A stretch of 64,000 nucleotides of DNA, from the NCBI GenBank assembly GCA_964503335.1, contig CAZCZZ010000015.1, positions 1 through 64,000 on the forward strand, given 5' to 3'. Shown one piece after another: positions 53,478 through 62,058 of the stretch. The first letter of the stretch is position 1; every line of letters starts with the position of its first letter. The position numbers and the translations under genes are program-made. This DNA is from CAZCZZ01 sp964503335. GTDB taxonomy: Bacteria > Verrucomicrobiota > Kiritimatiellia > CAIVKH01. Below the pieces are notes generated by a model that did no database searches, had not been told where the DNA came from, and was given only the letters and a program-made list of their open reading frames with translations.

Positions 53478-54079
53478 TCGTGGCCCGCTTTCTTGCGGCG
53501 GGAACGGAAAAGTTCCATCTGGGGTTCCTTCAATAGATCGTAGTTCTTCAAGATGCGCAGGGTTTGCAGGATGTCCGATTTCTCGTAGTTCCTCGTGACT
53601 TCAATCCGGCCTATCAATTCACGCAGCATGACCGGAAACGAGATCACGCCGTCGATGCCTCTCTCCTTTAATATAGAGAGGGAGCGACGCTTCAATTCAT
53701 CGGTCGACGCCAGCCCGGGCAGGCACAGGATCTTCGCCACAGGTCCCTCGCCCAGCGTGCGCGTCACCCTCTTCACGGACTCGTCCCCCGCAAAGCGGAA
53801 GATCTCCGGTGTCGTTTCAAGCATCGCCGGGCTGAAGCGGTCCGTATGCCAGCCGCGCACACCGACGATCGCGCGTTGGATGCCGCGTACATCCTGGGAG
53901 TTCCACGAGCCCGACTCAGGAAGTCTGTGATCACCGGGATGCGCGTTTACCACGATCAGGTCGATCTCTTCATCGGGTCGCTTCGGACGCGCCGCCACGG
54001 CGTACTTGCGCGGCTGGAGGACAAGAAAGTCCAGCGCCTCGAAGTACTCGCGTACGATCCCTTCGCTAACGGCTGACAT
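53474..54079 (-). CDS. Unknown 201-residue protein between aroB and dprA
   Basis: I do not recognise this protein. It starts VREYFEALDFLVLQPRKYAV followed by an acidic patch, DEEIDLIVVN (36-45). The central part is IQRAIVGVRGWHTDRFSPAM (67-86), and a helical end carries VISFPVMLRELIGRIEVTRN. The first half resembles restriction-endonuclease-like (PD-(D/E)xK) folds in its layout. That is only a visual impression. It joins aroB with TAAATG (adjacent) and dprA with ATGA, so all three are cotranslated. Confidence 0.8.
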   Translation of the reverse strand: MSAVSEGIVREYFEALDFLVLQPRKYAVAARPKRPDEEIDLIVVNAHPGDHRLPESGSWNSQDVRGIQRAIVGVRGWHTDRFSPAMLETTPEIFRFAGDESVKRVTRTLGEGPVAKILCLPGLASTDELKRRSLSILKERGIDGVISFPVMLRELIGRIEVTRNYEKSDILQTLRILKNYDLLKEPQMELFRSRRKKAGHE

Positions 54080-55189
54080 TTAGAATCCGTGCCCCCGGAC
54101 CGGCGAACGGTCCTCCCACAGTCGCTGCAATACGTCTTCCGACACCTCGACGCCCTCGCGCACCACGCCGATCTTCTCGGCCAGCACGAAGCGAGGCGAG
54201 CCGCCTTTGCTTTTCTTGTCCATGCCCATCGCCCGGCGAATCGGCTGCCATGGACAGTCGGGCAATTCAGTGGGAAGGCTGAAGCGACGCAACAAGCGAT
54301 CAAGCCGCACGACGTCATCTTTCGGCATCCCCAGCAACTCTGCCGAAAGACGGGCCGCATACACCATGCCGATCGCAATGGCTTCACCATGCAGGTACGT
54401 CCCGTACCCCGTCACCGCCTCAATCGCGTGACCAATGGTGTGACCGAAATTCAGGATCGCTCGAAGGCCGCCTTCTTCCCGTTCATCGCGACCCACCACG
54501 TCGCCCTTGATCTCGCAACTGCGCCGCACGATCTGCTCAAGCAGGTTCGCGTCGCCGTTACGGATCGCGTCGGCATTCTTCTCCAGCATCGCGAAGAATG
54601 TCGCATCCTTGATCACGCCATACTTCACGACCTCGGCCATGCCGGCCGCAATTTCGCGGGGCGGGAGTGTCTTCAGCAAATCGAGGTCCGCGATCACGAG
54701 TCGCGGCTGATGGAATGACCCGACCAGGTTCTTGCCCTGCGGAAGATTGATTCCGGTCTTCCCGCCCACGGCGCTGTCCACCATCGCAAGAAGGGTTGTG
54801 GGAACTTGGACAAAGTCGATGCCGCGAAGGAACGTGGCCGCCGCGAACCCCGCGAGGTCACCGACGACGCCACCGCCCAAGGCAACCATAAACGACTTGC
54901 GATCGAGTCCCTGCTCCACGGCCTTCTGGTACACATGGAAAAGGATTTGTATGTCCTTGGATTGTTCGCCAGCCGGAACAAGCGCACGACCGACTTGGAA
55001 TCCGCTTCCGGCAAGGGATGACGCCGTGACCTCGCCATGCAGCGGCGCAACCGTCATGTCCGTGACCACAAGGGAATTCCGGCCCAAACCGAGCTTTTTA
55101 CAGCTTTCTCCCAACGACGGAAGGAGCCCTTGCCCGATCACAATGTCGTACGACCGTGCCCCTAAAGCCACATGAACAGTGCTCGCCAT
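54080..55189 (-). CDS. aroB: 3-dehydroquinate synthase
   Basis: A 369-residue AroB. It has GGGVVGDLAGFAAATFLRGI, DSAVGGKTGINLPQGKNLVG, LNFGHTIGHAIEAVTGYGTY and HGEAIAIGMVYAARL, all active-site and NAD motifs. It makes the first ring of the shikimate pathway. I start at ATG 55189 (MASTVHVALG); the open frame to 55309 overlaps fmt and is not supported. It is 80 bp downstream of fmt. Confidence 0.95.
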   Translation of the reverse strand: MASTVHVALGARSYDIVIGQGLLPSLGESCKKLGLGRNSLVVTDMTVAPLHGEVTASSLAGSGFQVGRALVPAGEQSKDIQILFHVYQKAVEQGLDRKSFMVALGGGVVGDLAGFAAATFLRGIDFVQVPTTLLAMVDSAVGGKTGINLPQGKNLVGSFHQPRLVIADLDLLKTLPPREIAAGMAEVVKYGVIKDATFFAMLEKNADAIRNGDANLLEQIVRRSCEIKGDVVGRDEREEGGLRAILNFGHTIGHAIEAVTGYGTYLHGEAIAIGMVYAARLSAELLGMPKDDVVRLDRLLRRFSLPTELPDCPWQPIRRAMGMDKKSKGGSPRFVLAEKIGVVREGVEVSEDVLQRLWEDRSPVRGHGF

Positions 55190-55269
55190 GTCCCTACAGA
55201 GAACAGGTGCACCCCCTGCCCTGTCAACGTTCTTCTCCGGACGACCTCCGGCGGCGGGCATAAAATCCG

Positions 55270-56190
55270 CTAGATCAGCGGCTCTCCTTCGTTCAATCGG
55301 CTGCCGCAAATCCAGGCCGACCCGGGCATCGATTTCTTGCCCTCGGGTTGCACTTCGAGAAGGCGAAGCGAACCCTCGCCTGTGGCGATCAAGGGTCCAT
55401 CACCCTTCATCTCGATGATCCAACCGGGTGTTCCCTTTGCGTCTTCCACGCGGCTCTTGGATACCTGCAAGGCGCCGGTGCGAATCCGTGTGACCGCGCC
55501 GGGCCAGGGCTGGAAGGCGCGTACCTTGTTGTGGATCGATACGGCCGAATGATTCCAGTGAATCGTCGCATCCTGTTTGGAAAGCTTACGCGCATGCGAA
55601 GCATCGGCTTCGTTCTGCGGCGTCGGGTGAATCTCGCCCTGTGCGATGCGCTCAATTACGCCGAGTAGCATGCGCGCGCCCTCCTCGGCCAGCCGCGCCT
55701 CGAGGGTGATCGATGTGTCGTCGGGCGATATCACAAACGTCTCCTGCGCCAGCAGATCACCCGCATCCATCTTTGCCGTGACATACTGAATGGAAACACC
55801 CGTGATCGTGTCGCCCCTCGCTATCGCCCAGGGAATCGGCGCTGCGCCGCGGTACTTGGGCAGGAGGGACGGATGAATGTTGATCGTCTTATGCGGCGGC
55901 ATCGACCAGATACGAGTCGGGATATACTGCCCGTAGTCCGCCACGACAAAGAGATCCGCGTTCAGTTCCCGCAGCTTCTCCTCAATCTCCCCTACCTTCT
56001 CCGGCGTAATCACCCGCACACCCTTCGGCTCTACCAACGCCTTCACGGGACAAGCCGACATCTGTAATGCGCGCCCCCGCGGTCGATCCGGCTGCGTGAC
56101 AACGGCCAACACCTCCAGACCGGGAGCCCCCAAGAGAGAGCTGACCGCTGGACACGCGAACGAACCGGAACCCATGAAAACAATACGCAT
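55270..56190 (-). CDS. fmt: Methionyl-tRNA formyltransferase
   Basis: A 306-residue Fmt. It has MRIVFMGSGSFACPAVSSLL, VVADYGQYIPTRIWSMPPHK, INIHPSLLPKYRGAAPIPWA with Asn, His and substrate contacts, and MDAGDLLAQETFVI with the catalytic Asp. The C-terminal OB-like domain is complete. It formylates initiator Met-tRNA. It is divergent from the symporter, with the long inverted repeat between. Confidence 0.95.
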   Translation of the reverse strand: MRIVFMGSGSFACPAVSSLLGAPGLEVLAVVTQPDRPRGRALQMSACPVKALVEPKGVRVITPEKVGEIEEKLRELNADLFVVADYGQYIPTRIWSMPPHKTINIHPSLLPKYRGAAPIPWAIARGDTITGVSIQYVTAKMDAGDLLAQETFVISPDDTSITLEARLAEEGARMLLGVIERIAQGEIHPTPQNEADASHARKLSKQDATIHWNHSAVSIHNKVRAFQPWPGAVTRIRTGALQVSKSRVEDAKGTPGWIIEMKGDGPLIATGEGSLRLLEVQPEGKKSMPGSAWICGSRLNEGEPLI

Positions 56191-56200
56191 GAGGAGAGTT

Positions 56201-56281
56201 TAACCACGAATGGACACGAATCGACACGAATGTTCCGATCGGAAATCTTTATTCGTGTTCATTCGTGTCCATTCGTGGTTA
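56201..56281. repeat. 31-bp inverted repeat (ACCACGAATGGACACGAAT family)
   Basis: The left arm is 56201-56231 and the right arm 56251-56281, matching at 29 of 31 positions. The 19-bp loop holds its own palindrome, TTCCGATCGGAA (56233-56244). Each arm contains repeated CACGAAT units (ACCACGAAT, GGACACGAAT, CGACACGAAT). It lies between the divergent starts of fmt and the symporter. I have seen this ACCACGAATGGACACGAAT motif described only informally; treat it as a dispersed repeat. Confidence 0.8.
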
Positions 56282-56292
56282 CTTTTCTACTC

Positions 56293-57573
56293 GTGCTTCG
56301 AAATCAGAACACCCGTCTAGTACTCGGCCTCCTTGCCGGTATCGCTCTCGGCATCGGCCTCCACGCTTGGGGAGAAGTCCCCCTCCAAAAGGGCATCATC
56401 AAAAATGTGCTGGAACCTGTCGGTCAGGTCTTTTTGCGCGGACTCTTTATGGTGGTAGTCCCGCTTGTGTTTTGCTCGCTGGCCCTTGGCGTGGCCCAGC
56501 TCGGTTCCCTGCCGCATGTCGCGCGACTCGGGAGGAAGCTTATCCTCTTCTATATGTGTACGTCGTTGGTCGCGATCCTGATCGGACAGTTCCTCGTTAC
56601 GACGATCAAGCCGGGCCAGGGTGTGTCGAAGGAGTTTGCCGACGATGCACGCGTGCAGTTTAGCGGGCAGGTCGCGGGCTTGATGGAGAAAAGCGCCGGC
56701 GTTCAGGACTCGCTCTGGCCGGGGATAATCAGCCAGATCATCCCCAAGAATATTGTGCAGGCCCTCGCCGAAGGCCAGATGCTCGCCATCATTTTCGTGG
56801 CGTTGGTCTTCGGGGCCACGCTCCTTGTGATTGACCCGAAGAAGTCCGCCGCCGCGAAGGATGTCCTCGGTGCAGTGTCCGACGCCGCACTGCTCGTCGT
56901 GGGCTGGATCATGAAACTCGCACCGTTCGCAGTCGCCGCGCTGATGGCTGTCGCTTTGTCACGCTTCGGGGTTCAACTCCTCAACCAGCTTGCGCTGTAC
57001 GTGACCGTGGTCGTGCTCGGCTACGCCATCCACTTCTTCGGAGTCTACGCCCTGATCGTCCGCTTCGTGCTACGCATGCCCGTGATCGCGTTCTACAAAA
57101 CCTCGTTTCCTGTCTTTGCCACGGCATTCGGAACGAGTTCCAGCAACGCGACGATCCCGACGACGATCCGGACGCTTGAAAAGGACTTCAAGGTGCCGGA
57201 GTCGGTCACTTCATTTACTGTGCCTCTTGGCGCAACCGTCAATATGGACGGTACGGCACTGTTTGAAGCCGTGGCTGTGATCTTCGTGGGACAGGTTTTC
57301 GGCATCGAGCTGTCGCTCTTGCAGCACGTCTCGCTCGTGCTGATGGTCTTCCTGACCGCGATCGGCGTGGCCGGAATCCCCGGCGGCTCGATCCCGATCA
57401 TCATGTCGATCATGGCCAGCTTCGGGATTCCACCTGAAGGCATCGCGCTGGTGCTCGGCGTGGATCGCTTGCTGGACATGGGCCGGACCGTGCTGAATGT
57501 CACCGGCGACCTGTTGTGCGCCCTGCTCCTGTCCAAGGGAGAGAGCACGAACGTGGCGAGACTAGAAACCTGA
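56293..57573 (+). CDS. Sodium:dicarboxylate (glutamate/aspartate) symporter
   Basis: A 426-residue DAACS transporter of the GltP/DctA family. It has eight membrane helices plus hairpins, the Ser-rich motif FGTSSSNATIPTT (hairpin 1), the metal-binding NMDGTALFEAVAVIFVGQ, and the final helix DRLLDMGRTVLNVTGDLLCA with Asp and Asn substrate contacts. It takes up a dicarboxylate or acidic amino acid with Na+ or H+. I use the GTG at 56293; the frame starting inside the inverted repeat (ATG 56230) is probably not used. Confidence 0.9.
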   Translation: MLRNQNTRLVLGLLAGIALGIGLHAWGEVPLQKGIIKNVLEPVGQVFLRGLFMVVVPLVFCSLALGVAQLGSLPHVARLGRKLILFYMCTSLVAILIGQFLVTTIKPGQGVSKEFADDARVQFSGQVAGLMEKSAGVQDSLWPGIISQIIPKNIVQALAEGQMLAIIFVALVFGATLLVIDPKKSAAAKDVLGAVSDAALLVVGWIMKLAPFAVAALMAVALSRFGVQLLNQLALYVTVVVLGYAIHFFGVYALIVRFVLRMPVIAFYKTSFPVFATAFGTSSSNATIPTTIRTLEKDFKVPESVTSFTVPLGATVNMDGTALFEAVAVIFVGQVFGIELSLLQHVSLVLMVFLTAIGVAGIPGGSIPIIMSIMASFGIPPEGIALVLGVDRLLDMGRTVLNVTGDLLCALLLSKGESTNVARLET

Positions 57574-57577
57574 CGAA

Positions 57578-57928
57578 TCAGTGTTTGTCTTTGTCCTCGC
57601 TCTTGTCGTCGCTGTCCTCGTCGCTGCTGTCTTTCGAGTCGTTGTCTTCGTCGCTGTCGGCATCGACATCCTTGCCGTCTGCCGAAACTTCAACCTCGTG
57701 CTTCTTGCCGTCAGCGGTTGTGCCCTCGACCTCGTATTCGACTTCATCGCCGTCCTTGACCTTTTCGGCTTCGGTCAGCGTGATCCCGGGGACAGCTTTG
57801 TTGACCGCCTCCACCACTTCCTTTGGAAGCTCGGACAAGGCAACGTCCTCTTCAGTCTCCTCCGCCCGGGTTACCGGCACGCAAACCACCAGGACCAACG
57901 CAACAAACCACGCTGCTGACTGTTTCAT
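57578..57928 (-). CDS. Small secreted PepSY-like protein with acidic tail
   Basis: A 116-residue protein. It has a signal peptide (MKQSAAWFVALVLVVCVPVT, cleavage near RAEE) and a PepSY-like domain (VEAVNKAVPGITLTEAEKVK, EYEVEGTTADGKKHEVEVSA). A low-complexity acidic end follows (the last 28 residues are mainly Asp, Glu, Ser, Lys). AGGGGAAG gives a good ribosome site before ATG 57928. PepSY domains are thought to bind or inhibit peptidases; the acidic tail may bind metal ions. The gene converges with the symporter, only 4 bp apart. Confidence 0.75.
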   Translation of the reverse strand: MKQSAAWFVALVLVVCVPVTRAEETEEDVALSELPKEVVEAVNKAVPGITLTEAEKVKDGDEVEYEVEGTTADGKKHEVEVSADGKDVDADSDEDNDSKDSSDEDSDDKSEDKDKH

Positions 57929-58086
57929 GGCGACTTCCCCTCGATGTGTCCCTGAACCGCCCAGCCATCCACGCGGACGCCGTCTTTCGGAGGATATCAT
58001 GTGGAACGTCAGAAGCAAGCCAATGCATTCAGCGTACGTCGCGATCACGAATAGTCCGGAAGGAGTTGCGGGACCCTTGAGGAAAC

Positions 58087-58162
58087 TGGTGGAGGGTAAG
58101 GGAGTTGAACCCTCGACCTCCGCAATGCCATTGCGGCGCTCTCCCAACTGAGCTAACCCCCC
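58087..58162 (-). tRNA. tRNA-Ala (anticodon GGC)
   Basis: A cloverleaf of 76 nt on the minus strand, with GGGGGGU paired to ACCCUCC, D-arm GCUCAGUUGGGAGAGC, anticodon stem-loop CCGCA-AUGGCAU-UGCGG, and T-arm GAGGGUUCAACUCCC. The CCA end is encoded. Anticodon GGC reads alanine GCC and GCU. Confidence 0.95.
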
Positions 58163-58308
58163 ATCAAAACGGGGCACCAGAAGCGATCTTTCGATCGCTC
58201 ACAAGGGCGCGGAACGTATGACATCCGCCCCCGTGTGTCAATCAACCTGCAGCCAAACCAACCAACTCCAGCCTCGCGGCGGCTTGCCACCCGCAGCGAA
58301 GCGAAGGG

Positions 58309-58394
58309 TGGTGCACCGGAGAGGAGTTGAACCTCCACACCCTTGCGGGCACAAGCTCCTGAGGCTTGCGTGTCTGCCATTCCACCACCGGTGC
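58309..58394 (-). tRNA. tRNA-Leu (anticodon CAG)
   Basis: An 86-nt class II tRNA on the minus strand. It has acceptor GCACCGG paired to CCGGUGC, anticodon loop CUCAGGA in the CAAGC/GCUUG stem, a long variable arm (UGCCCGCAAGGGUGU), T-loop GUUCAAC, and an encoded CCA. Anticodon CAG reads the leucine codon CUG. Confidence 0.95.
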
Positions 58395-58444
58395 AAAAGA
58401 AGGAGCAGATGGTTATCAGGAGCCCCCTTGAGTGTCAATCACCG

Positions 58445-58876
58445 TCAGGAACGCGCCGGCAAACGGTAACGACCCGGGCCAGAAAGGAGCAACGCCACGT
58501 AGACGACGAGAAATTCCAGAGCATGTGAAGCTCCTTCCCAACCGGCATTCTCTGCATCCGGCGGGAGACTGAGGTGGCGGAGCACCGCAACGACCATCGT
58601 GATGGCCAGCAGGCCCGCGCCGGCGCGAAACCAGATGCCAAGCATGATGAAGAGCGAGCCGAAGCACTCGGCAAACGCAGCCATGAAGCCCCAGAACACG
58701 GGAAGGAATGATATGCCGAGCATTTCCATGTTCGACCCGAGCTTCTCCCAGCGCTCCGGTCCACCCGCCAGTTTCCCGTAGCCATGGAAGATGATCATGC
58801 TGGCGCCAATACCCAAGCGAAGCACCAGAAGCCCGATATCCACCCGAGTACCCTTCGCCGCAACGTGTTGTTCCAT
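58445..58876 (-). CDS. DoxX family membrane protein
   Basis: A 143-residue protein with four hydrophobic segments and the DoxX pattern: DIGLLVLRLGIGASMIIFHG, PVFWGFMAAFAECFGSLFIM, and FRAGAGLLAITMVVAVLRHL. DoxX relatives are often subunits of quinone or sulfur oxidoreductases or have unknown roles. ATG 58876 gives the usual short N-terminus. Confidence 0.85.
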   Translation of the reverse strand: MEQHVAAKGTRVDIGLLVLRLGIGASMIIFHGYGKLAGGPERWEKLGSNMEMLGISFLPVFWGFMAAFAECFGSLFIMLGIWFRAGAGLLAITMVVAVLRHLSLPPDAENAGWEGASHALEFLVVYVALLLSGPGRYRLPARS

Positions 58877-59248
58877 CCTGGCCTCCCCTTTCCCGAACAT
58901 TAGAGACCTACCACCGACACTGTAAAGTCTTACCCCTTCGACATTTGGGCACCCCCGTCCGTTCAGCGCTTTTCTTGAATCTTGCGTTCATCCCCGCAGA
59001 GGCTATGATTCCGCCGACTCGCAACAGCTTGCTGTGCGGGTGTTTCGAACGGTTGCGGGTGGGCACGTTGCGGAAGCAGGACAGGTTGCCCACCGTCAAA
59101 ACAGAAGAAACAGCGGATTCAGAATCCCCAGACCGGAAGTTCCGGAAATCCTCTGCAGGCAACAAGGCCTGCGAGCCATAAAAGCCTCTACCTGAACATC
59201 AACGTGTAGCGGCCACCGGAATCCGGCAGATCGAGACAGTAGCTCCTC
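58877..59248. other. Upstream region of the DEAD-box helicase without a gene
   Basis: About 370 bp with no convincing gene. A hairpin GCAGGC-AACAAG-GCCTGC lies at 59155-59172, about 77 bp before the helicase start, and GGAAGTTCCGG at 59134 is a short palindrome. A long 5' leader would be consistent with RNA-structure control of a helicase. Confidence 0.45.
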
Positions 59249-60982
59249 ATGGTTAAAGCACTAATCAAGCGGGTCCTTGCAAAGTTCAGACCCAAAGCAA
59301 GCGCGGACAAGAAGCCGTCCGCCTCCCATGCCTCCACGCAGGCATCGCACAGCAAACCAGCCCACGCACCGAAGCCTCACGAGAAGGCCTCCAAGCCCCA
59401 TGGTGGCGAAGCCTATCGGCCGTCAGCACGGTCGTCGCATCCCGATGAACGTCGAACGGAGGACCGCAGACCTGATGAGCGCCGCCCCGGCAGTCATAGT
59501 GGACCGCGACGCGGTCACGGCCAGGGTGGACGATCACACCCGCGTCACGACGGTCCTCGTGAACATACGCCGCAGCATACAGAGAAGTATGAGCACAAGC
59601 CGGATGCACCCTTTGTCCCATCACCCCCGTGGGACCCAGCCAGCTACCCCGTTGAACCCCAGGAAGGCAAGACACGCTTCGCCGACCTGAATTTCCCCAC
59701 CGAAGTTCTCCACGCGATCGCCGACTTGAAGTTCACGTATTGCACGCCGATCCAGGCACAGGTGCTACCGCACACGCTGGCAGGCAAGGACGCCTACGGT
59801 CGCGCCCAGACCGGAACGGGCAAGACAGCCGCATTCCTGCTGACCATTCTTTCACGCGCCCTGTCGCGGCCCCTCGAAGGCGAACGCAAGGTCGGCATGC
59901 CCCGCGCCCTCATTCTCGCCCCGACGCGCGAGCTGGTGATCCAGATTGAGAAGGACGCCAAGGCGCTGGCCAAGTACACGCCCATCCGCATCGTGGCGGT
60001 CTACGGCGGCATGGACTACGACCGGCAGCGCAGGTTGCTGGCTGATTCTCCCGTCGACATCATGGTCGCCACGCCCGGACGACTGCTCGATTTCAAGCAG
60101 CGCGGCGATCTCCATCTGAGCAAGGTTGAGTTCCTCGTCATCGATGAAGCCGATCGCATGCTCGACATGGGCTTCATCCCCGATGTACGCCAGATCGTCC
60201 ACAGCACGCCGCACAAGGGACACCGCCAGACGCTGTTCTTCACGGCGACGCTGACCGACGACGTAAAGCGCCTCGCGTCCCAGTGGACCACCGACCCGGT
60301 CACCATCGAAGTCGCGCCGACAGAAGTGGCTGTCGATACCGTGGACCAGGTCGTCTACATCGTCACCATTCGCGAGAAGTTTGCCCTGCTCTACAACATC
60401 CTCATGCGCGAGAACGCCCAACGCGTGATTCTCTTCGCCAACCGTCGCGATGAAGCCGATCGCCTGTGCGAATACCTGCGCCAGTACGACATCAACACGG
60501 CACTGCTCTCCGGCGCCGTGCCGCAGCAGAAACGTCTCCGCGTCCTGGAAGACTTCAAGGAAGGCAAGATTCGTGTACTCGTCGCGACGGATGTCGCAGG
60601 TCGCGGCATTCACGTCGACAACGTATCGCACGTCATCAACTTCAACCTGCCCATCGATGCAGAGGACTATGTCCACCGCATCGGCCGTACAGGTCGAGCG
60701 GGTAACGCCGGAACCTCCATCAGCTTTGCCGATGAAGACGACGGCTACCATCTTCCCGAGATCGAGAAGTACATCGGCCGCGCGCTTAAGTGCATCCACC
60801 CGGAAGACGAGTGGTTGAAACTGCCCGCACCCACGCATGCCCCCCGCCCTCCCCGTCGTGACGAAGGGGAACGGCCTCATGGCGGTGGTGGACGTCGTCC
60901 GGGCGGACCCGGTCGCGGCGGACCGCGCGGTGGTGGTCGTGGTGGGCCTCGAGGCGGCGGCGGTCGCCGTCCGTCACGCTAG
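59249..60982 (+). CDS. DEAD-box RNA helicase (RhlB/RhlE-like)
   Basis: A 577-residue helicase. It has a long basic, His/Arg/Pro-rich N-terminal extension (about 15-120), then TYCTPIQAQVLP (Q motif), RAQTGTGKTAAFLL (I), APTRELVIQIE (Ia), VIDEADRMLDMGF (II, DEAD), FTATLT (III, TAT instead of SAT), VATDVAGRGIHVDNV (V) and HRIGRTGRAG (VI). The C-terminal tail is Gly/Arg-rich (GGGRRPGGPGRGGPRGGG...). Both ends probably bind RNA. It remodels RNA or takes part in decay and ribosome assembly. The exact subtype is uncertain. Confidence 0.9.
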   Translation: MVKALIKRVLAKFRPKASADKKPSASHASTQASHSKPAHAPKPHEKASKPHGGEAYRPSARSSHPDERRTEDRRPDERRPGSHSGPRRGHGQGGRSHPRHDGPREHTPQHTEKYEHKPDAPFVPSPPWDPASYPVEPQEGKTRFADLNFPTEVLHAIADLKFTYCTPIQAQVLPHTLAGKDAYGRAQTGTGKTAAFLLTILSRALSRPLEGERKVGMPRALILAPTRELVIQIEKDAKALAKYTPIRIVAVYGGMDYDRQRRLLADSPVDIMVATPGRLLDFKQRGDLHLSKVEFLVIDEADRMLDMGFIPDVRQIVHSTPHKGHRQTLFFTATLTDDVKRLASQWTTDPVTIEVAPTEVAVDTVDQVVYIVTIREKFALLYNILMRENAQRVILFANRRDEADRLCEYLRQYDINTALLSGAVPQQKRLRVLEDFKEGKIRVLVATDVAGRGIHVDNVSHVINFNLPIDAEDYVHRIGRTGRAGNAGTSISFADEDDGYHLPEIEKYIGRALKCIHPEDEWLKLPAPTHAPRPPRRDEGERPHGGGGRRPGGPGRGGPRGGGRGGPRGGGGRRPSR

Positions 60983-60996
60983 AATTCACCTCGCAT

Positions 60997-61044
60997 AGCT
61001 CGGTGCTCCATTTCGTGGACCACTCGCATGTGGAGCGCGGAGCT
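60997..61044. terminator. Possible bidirectional terminator between convergent genes
   Basis: Near-perfect 14-bp inverted repeat: AGCTCGGTGCTCCA (60997-61010) and TGGAGCGCGGAGCT (61031-61044), two mismatches, with a 20-nt loop that holds a smaller GTGGACCAC. It is 15 bp after the helicase stop and 14 bp before the convergent protease stop. No U-run follows, so it may be a repeat element rather than a classical terminator. Confidence 0.45.
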
Positions 61045-61057
61045 ACTGCGACGCGTC

Positions 61058-61936
61058 TTACAGCGTGATCGGCTGACCCGGCACGTACCCTGTCGGGTAC
61101 GAACCTGTGGCGGCCCTATACTCATCCATCGCCGCGGGCAGGTGTTTCTCGAGATTCTGCCAGCGATCCTTGTTCGTGGGATGCGTAGAGATCAACGCGG
61201 TGAGCGCATTCCCGCTCCCTTGTTTCTCGTGCACGCGTTTCCAGAGCCTTGGCGCGGCGCGAGGGTCGTAGCCGGCCTTGGCCAGGTACATCAGCCCCAC
61301 GCGATCGGCCTCCGCCTCGTCGGTTCGCGAGTATTTCGGCAGCCATAATCCATTGTAGAGGAGAAATGTCGCAGCGACGGCGTTGCGGATATCTGAGCTT
61401 CCCTCGATCTCCGCATACAAACCCGCAGCCACCAACAACAGGTTCGGCAAGGCCTGACGCGTGAGATTCTCCGTCGTGTGGCGACAGGTCACATGGGCAA
61501 TCTCGTGGGAGATCACCGCCGCGATTTCATCATCGGTCTTCGCGATGCCCACCTTTTCGTCGTAGAGGCCGGAGAACACGATGATCTTTCCGCCGGGGGC
61601 GGCCATCGCGTTGACGATATTCGTCTCAAACAGGTTCACTTCGTAAGGCAGGTCGGGAATGTGGGATATGGCCGTGATGCGTTGCACCATGTCCTGGAGC
61701 TGTTTGACGCGCTTTGTGTCCCGGTTGATCGGTACACCCTGCTTGCGCATCTCTTCGATTGATTCATGCTGCACCTCCTCGCCGAACTTTACGTCCTCGG
61801 CGAGGGCATACATGTTTCGCGTACGCGACCCCGTGACGAAGTCCGTCGTCGCGCACGACACGACGAAGACGAGCAGGAATCCAAACATCGCAAACCGGAG
61901 TGGTTTCGATGCGGCAGTACGAAGGATCGTTTTCAT
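61058..61936 (-). CDS. M48 family metalloprotease lipoprotein
   Basis: A 292-residue M48 peptidase. The lipobox LVFVVSC (Cys about 28) marks a lipoprotein. HEIAHVTCRH is the HExxH zinc site, with the third ligand in EAEADRVGLMY. It is about the size of E. coli LoiP/YcaL/BepA-type proteases, which degrade misfolded outer-membrane proteins; which type it is cannot be decided. ATG 61936 is chosen because it gives MKTILRTAASKPLRFAMFGF. Confidence 0.9.
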   Translation of the reverse strand: MKTILRTAASKPLRFAMFGFLLVFVVSCATTDFVTGSRTRNMYALAEDVKFGEEVQHESIEEMRKQGVPINRDTKRVKQLQDMVQRITAISHIPDLPYEVNLFETNIVNAMAAPGGKIIVFSGLYDEKVGIAKTDDEIAAVISHEIAHVTCRHTTENLTRQALPNLLLVAAGLYAEIEGSSDIRNAVAATFLLYNGLWLPKYSRTDEAEADRVGLMYLAKAGYDPRAAPRLWKRVHEKQGSGNALTALISTHPTNKDRWQNLEKHLPAAMDEYRAATGSYPTGYVPGQPITL

Positions 61937-62058
61937 GCCATGAGAATAGGTCATCCGTGCCCTCTCGCAAGCTCAACGCGACAGTTTGAATGAACAGCCC
62001 GCAGTTTGACAGAAGTGCCCCCGATTGTTACCACCAACCCGGCTTTTGGAATCAGACT

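Noticed and set aside
58945..59181. 78-residue plus-strand frame upstream of the helicase
   Set aside because: Weak composition, no ribosome site, overlaps a probable leader region.
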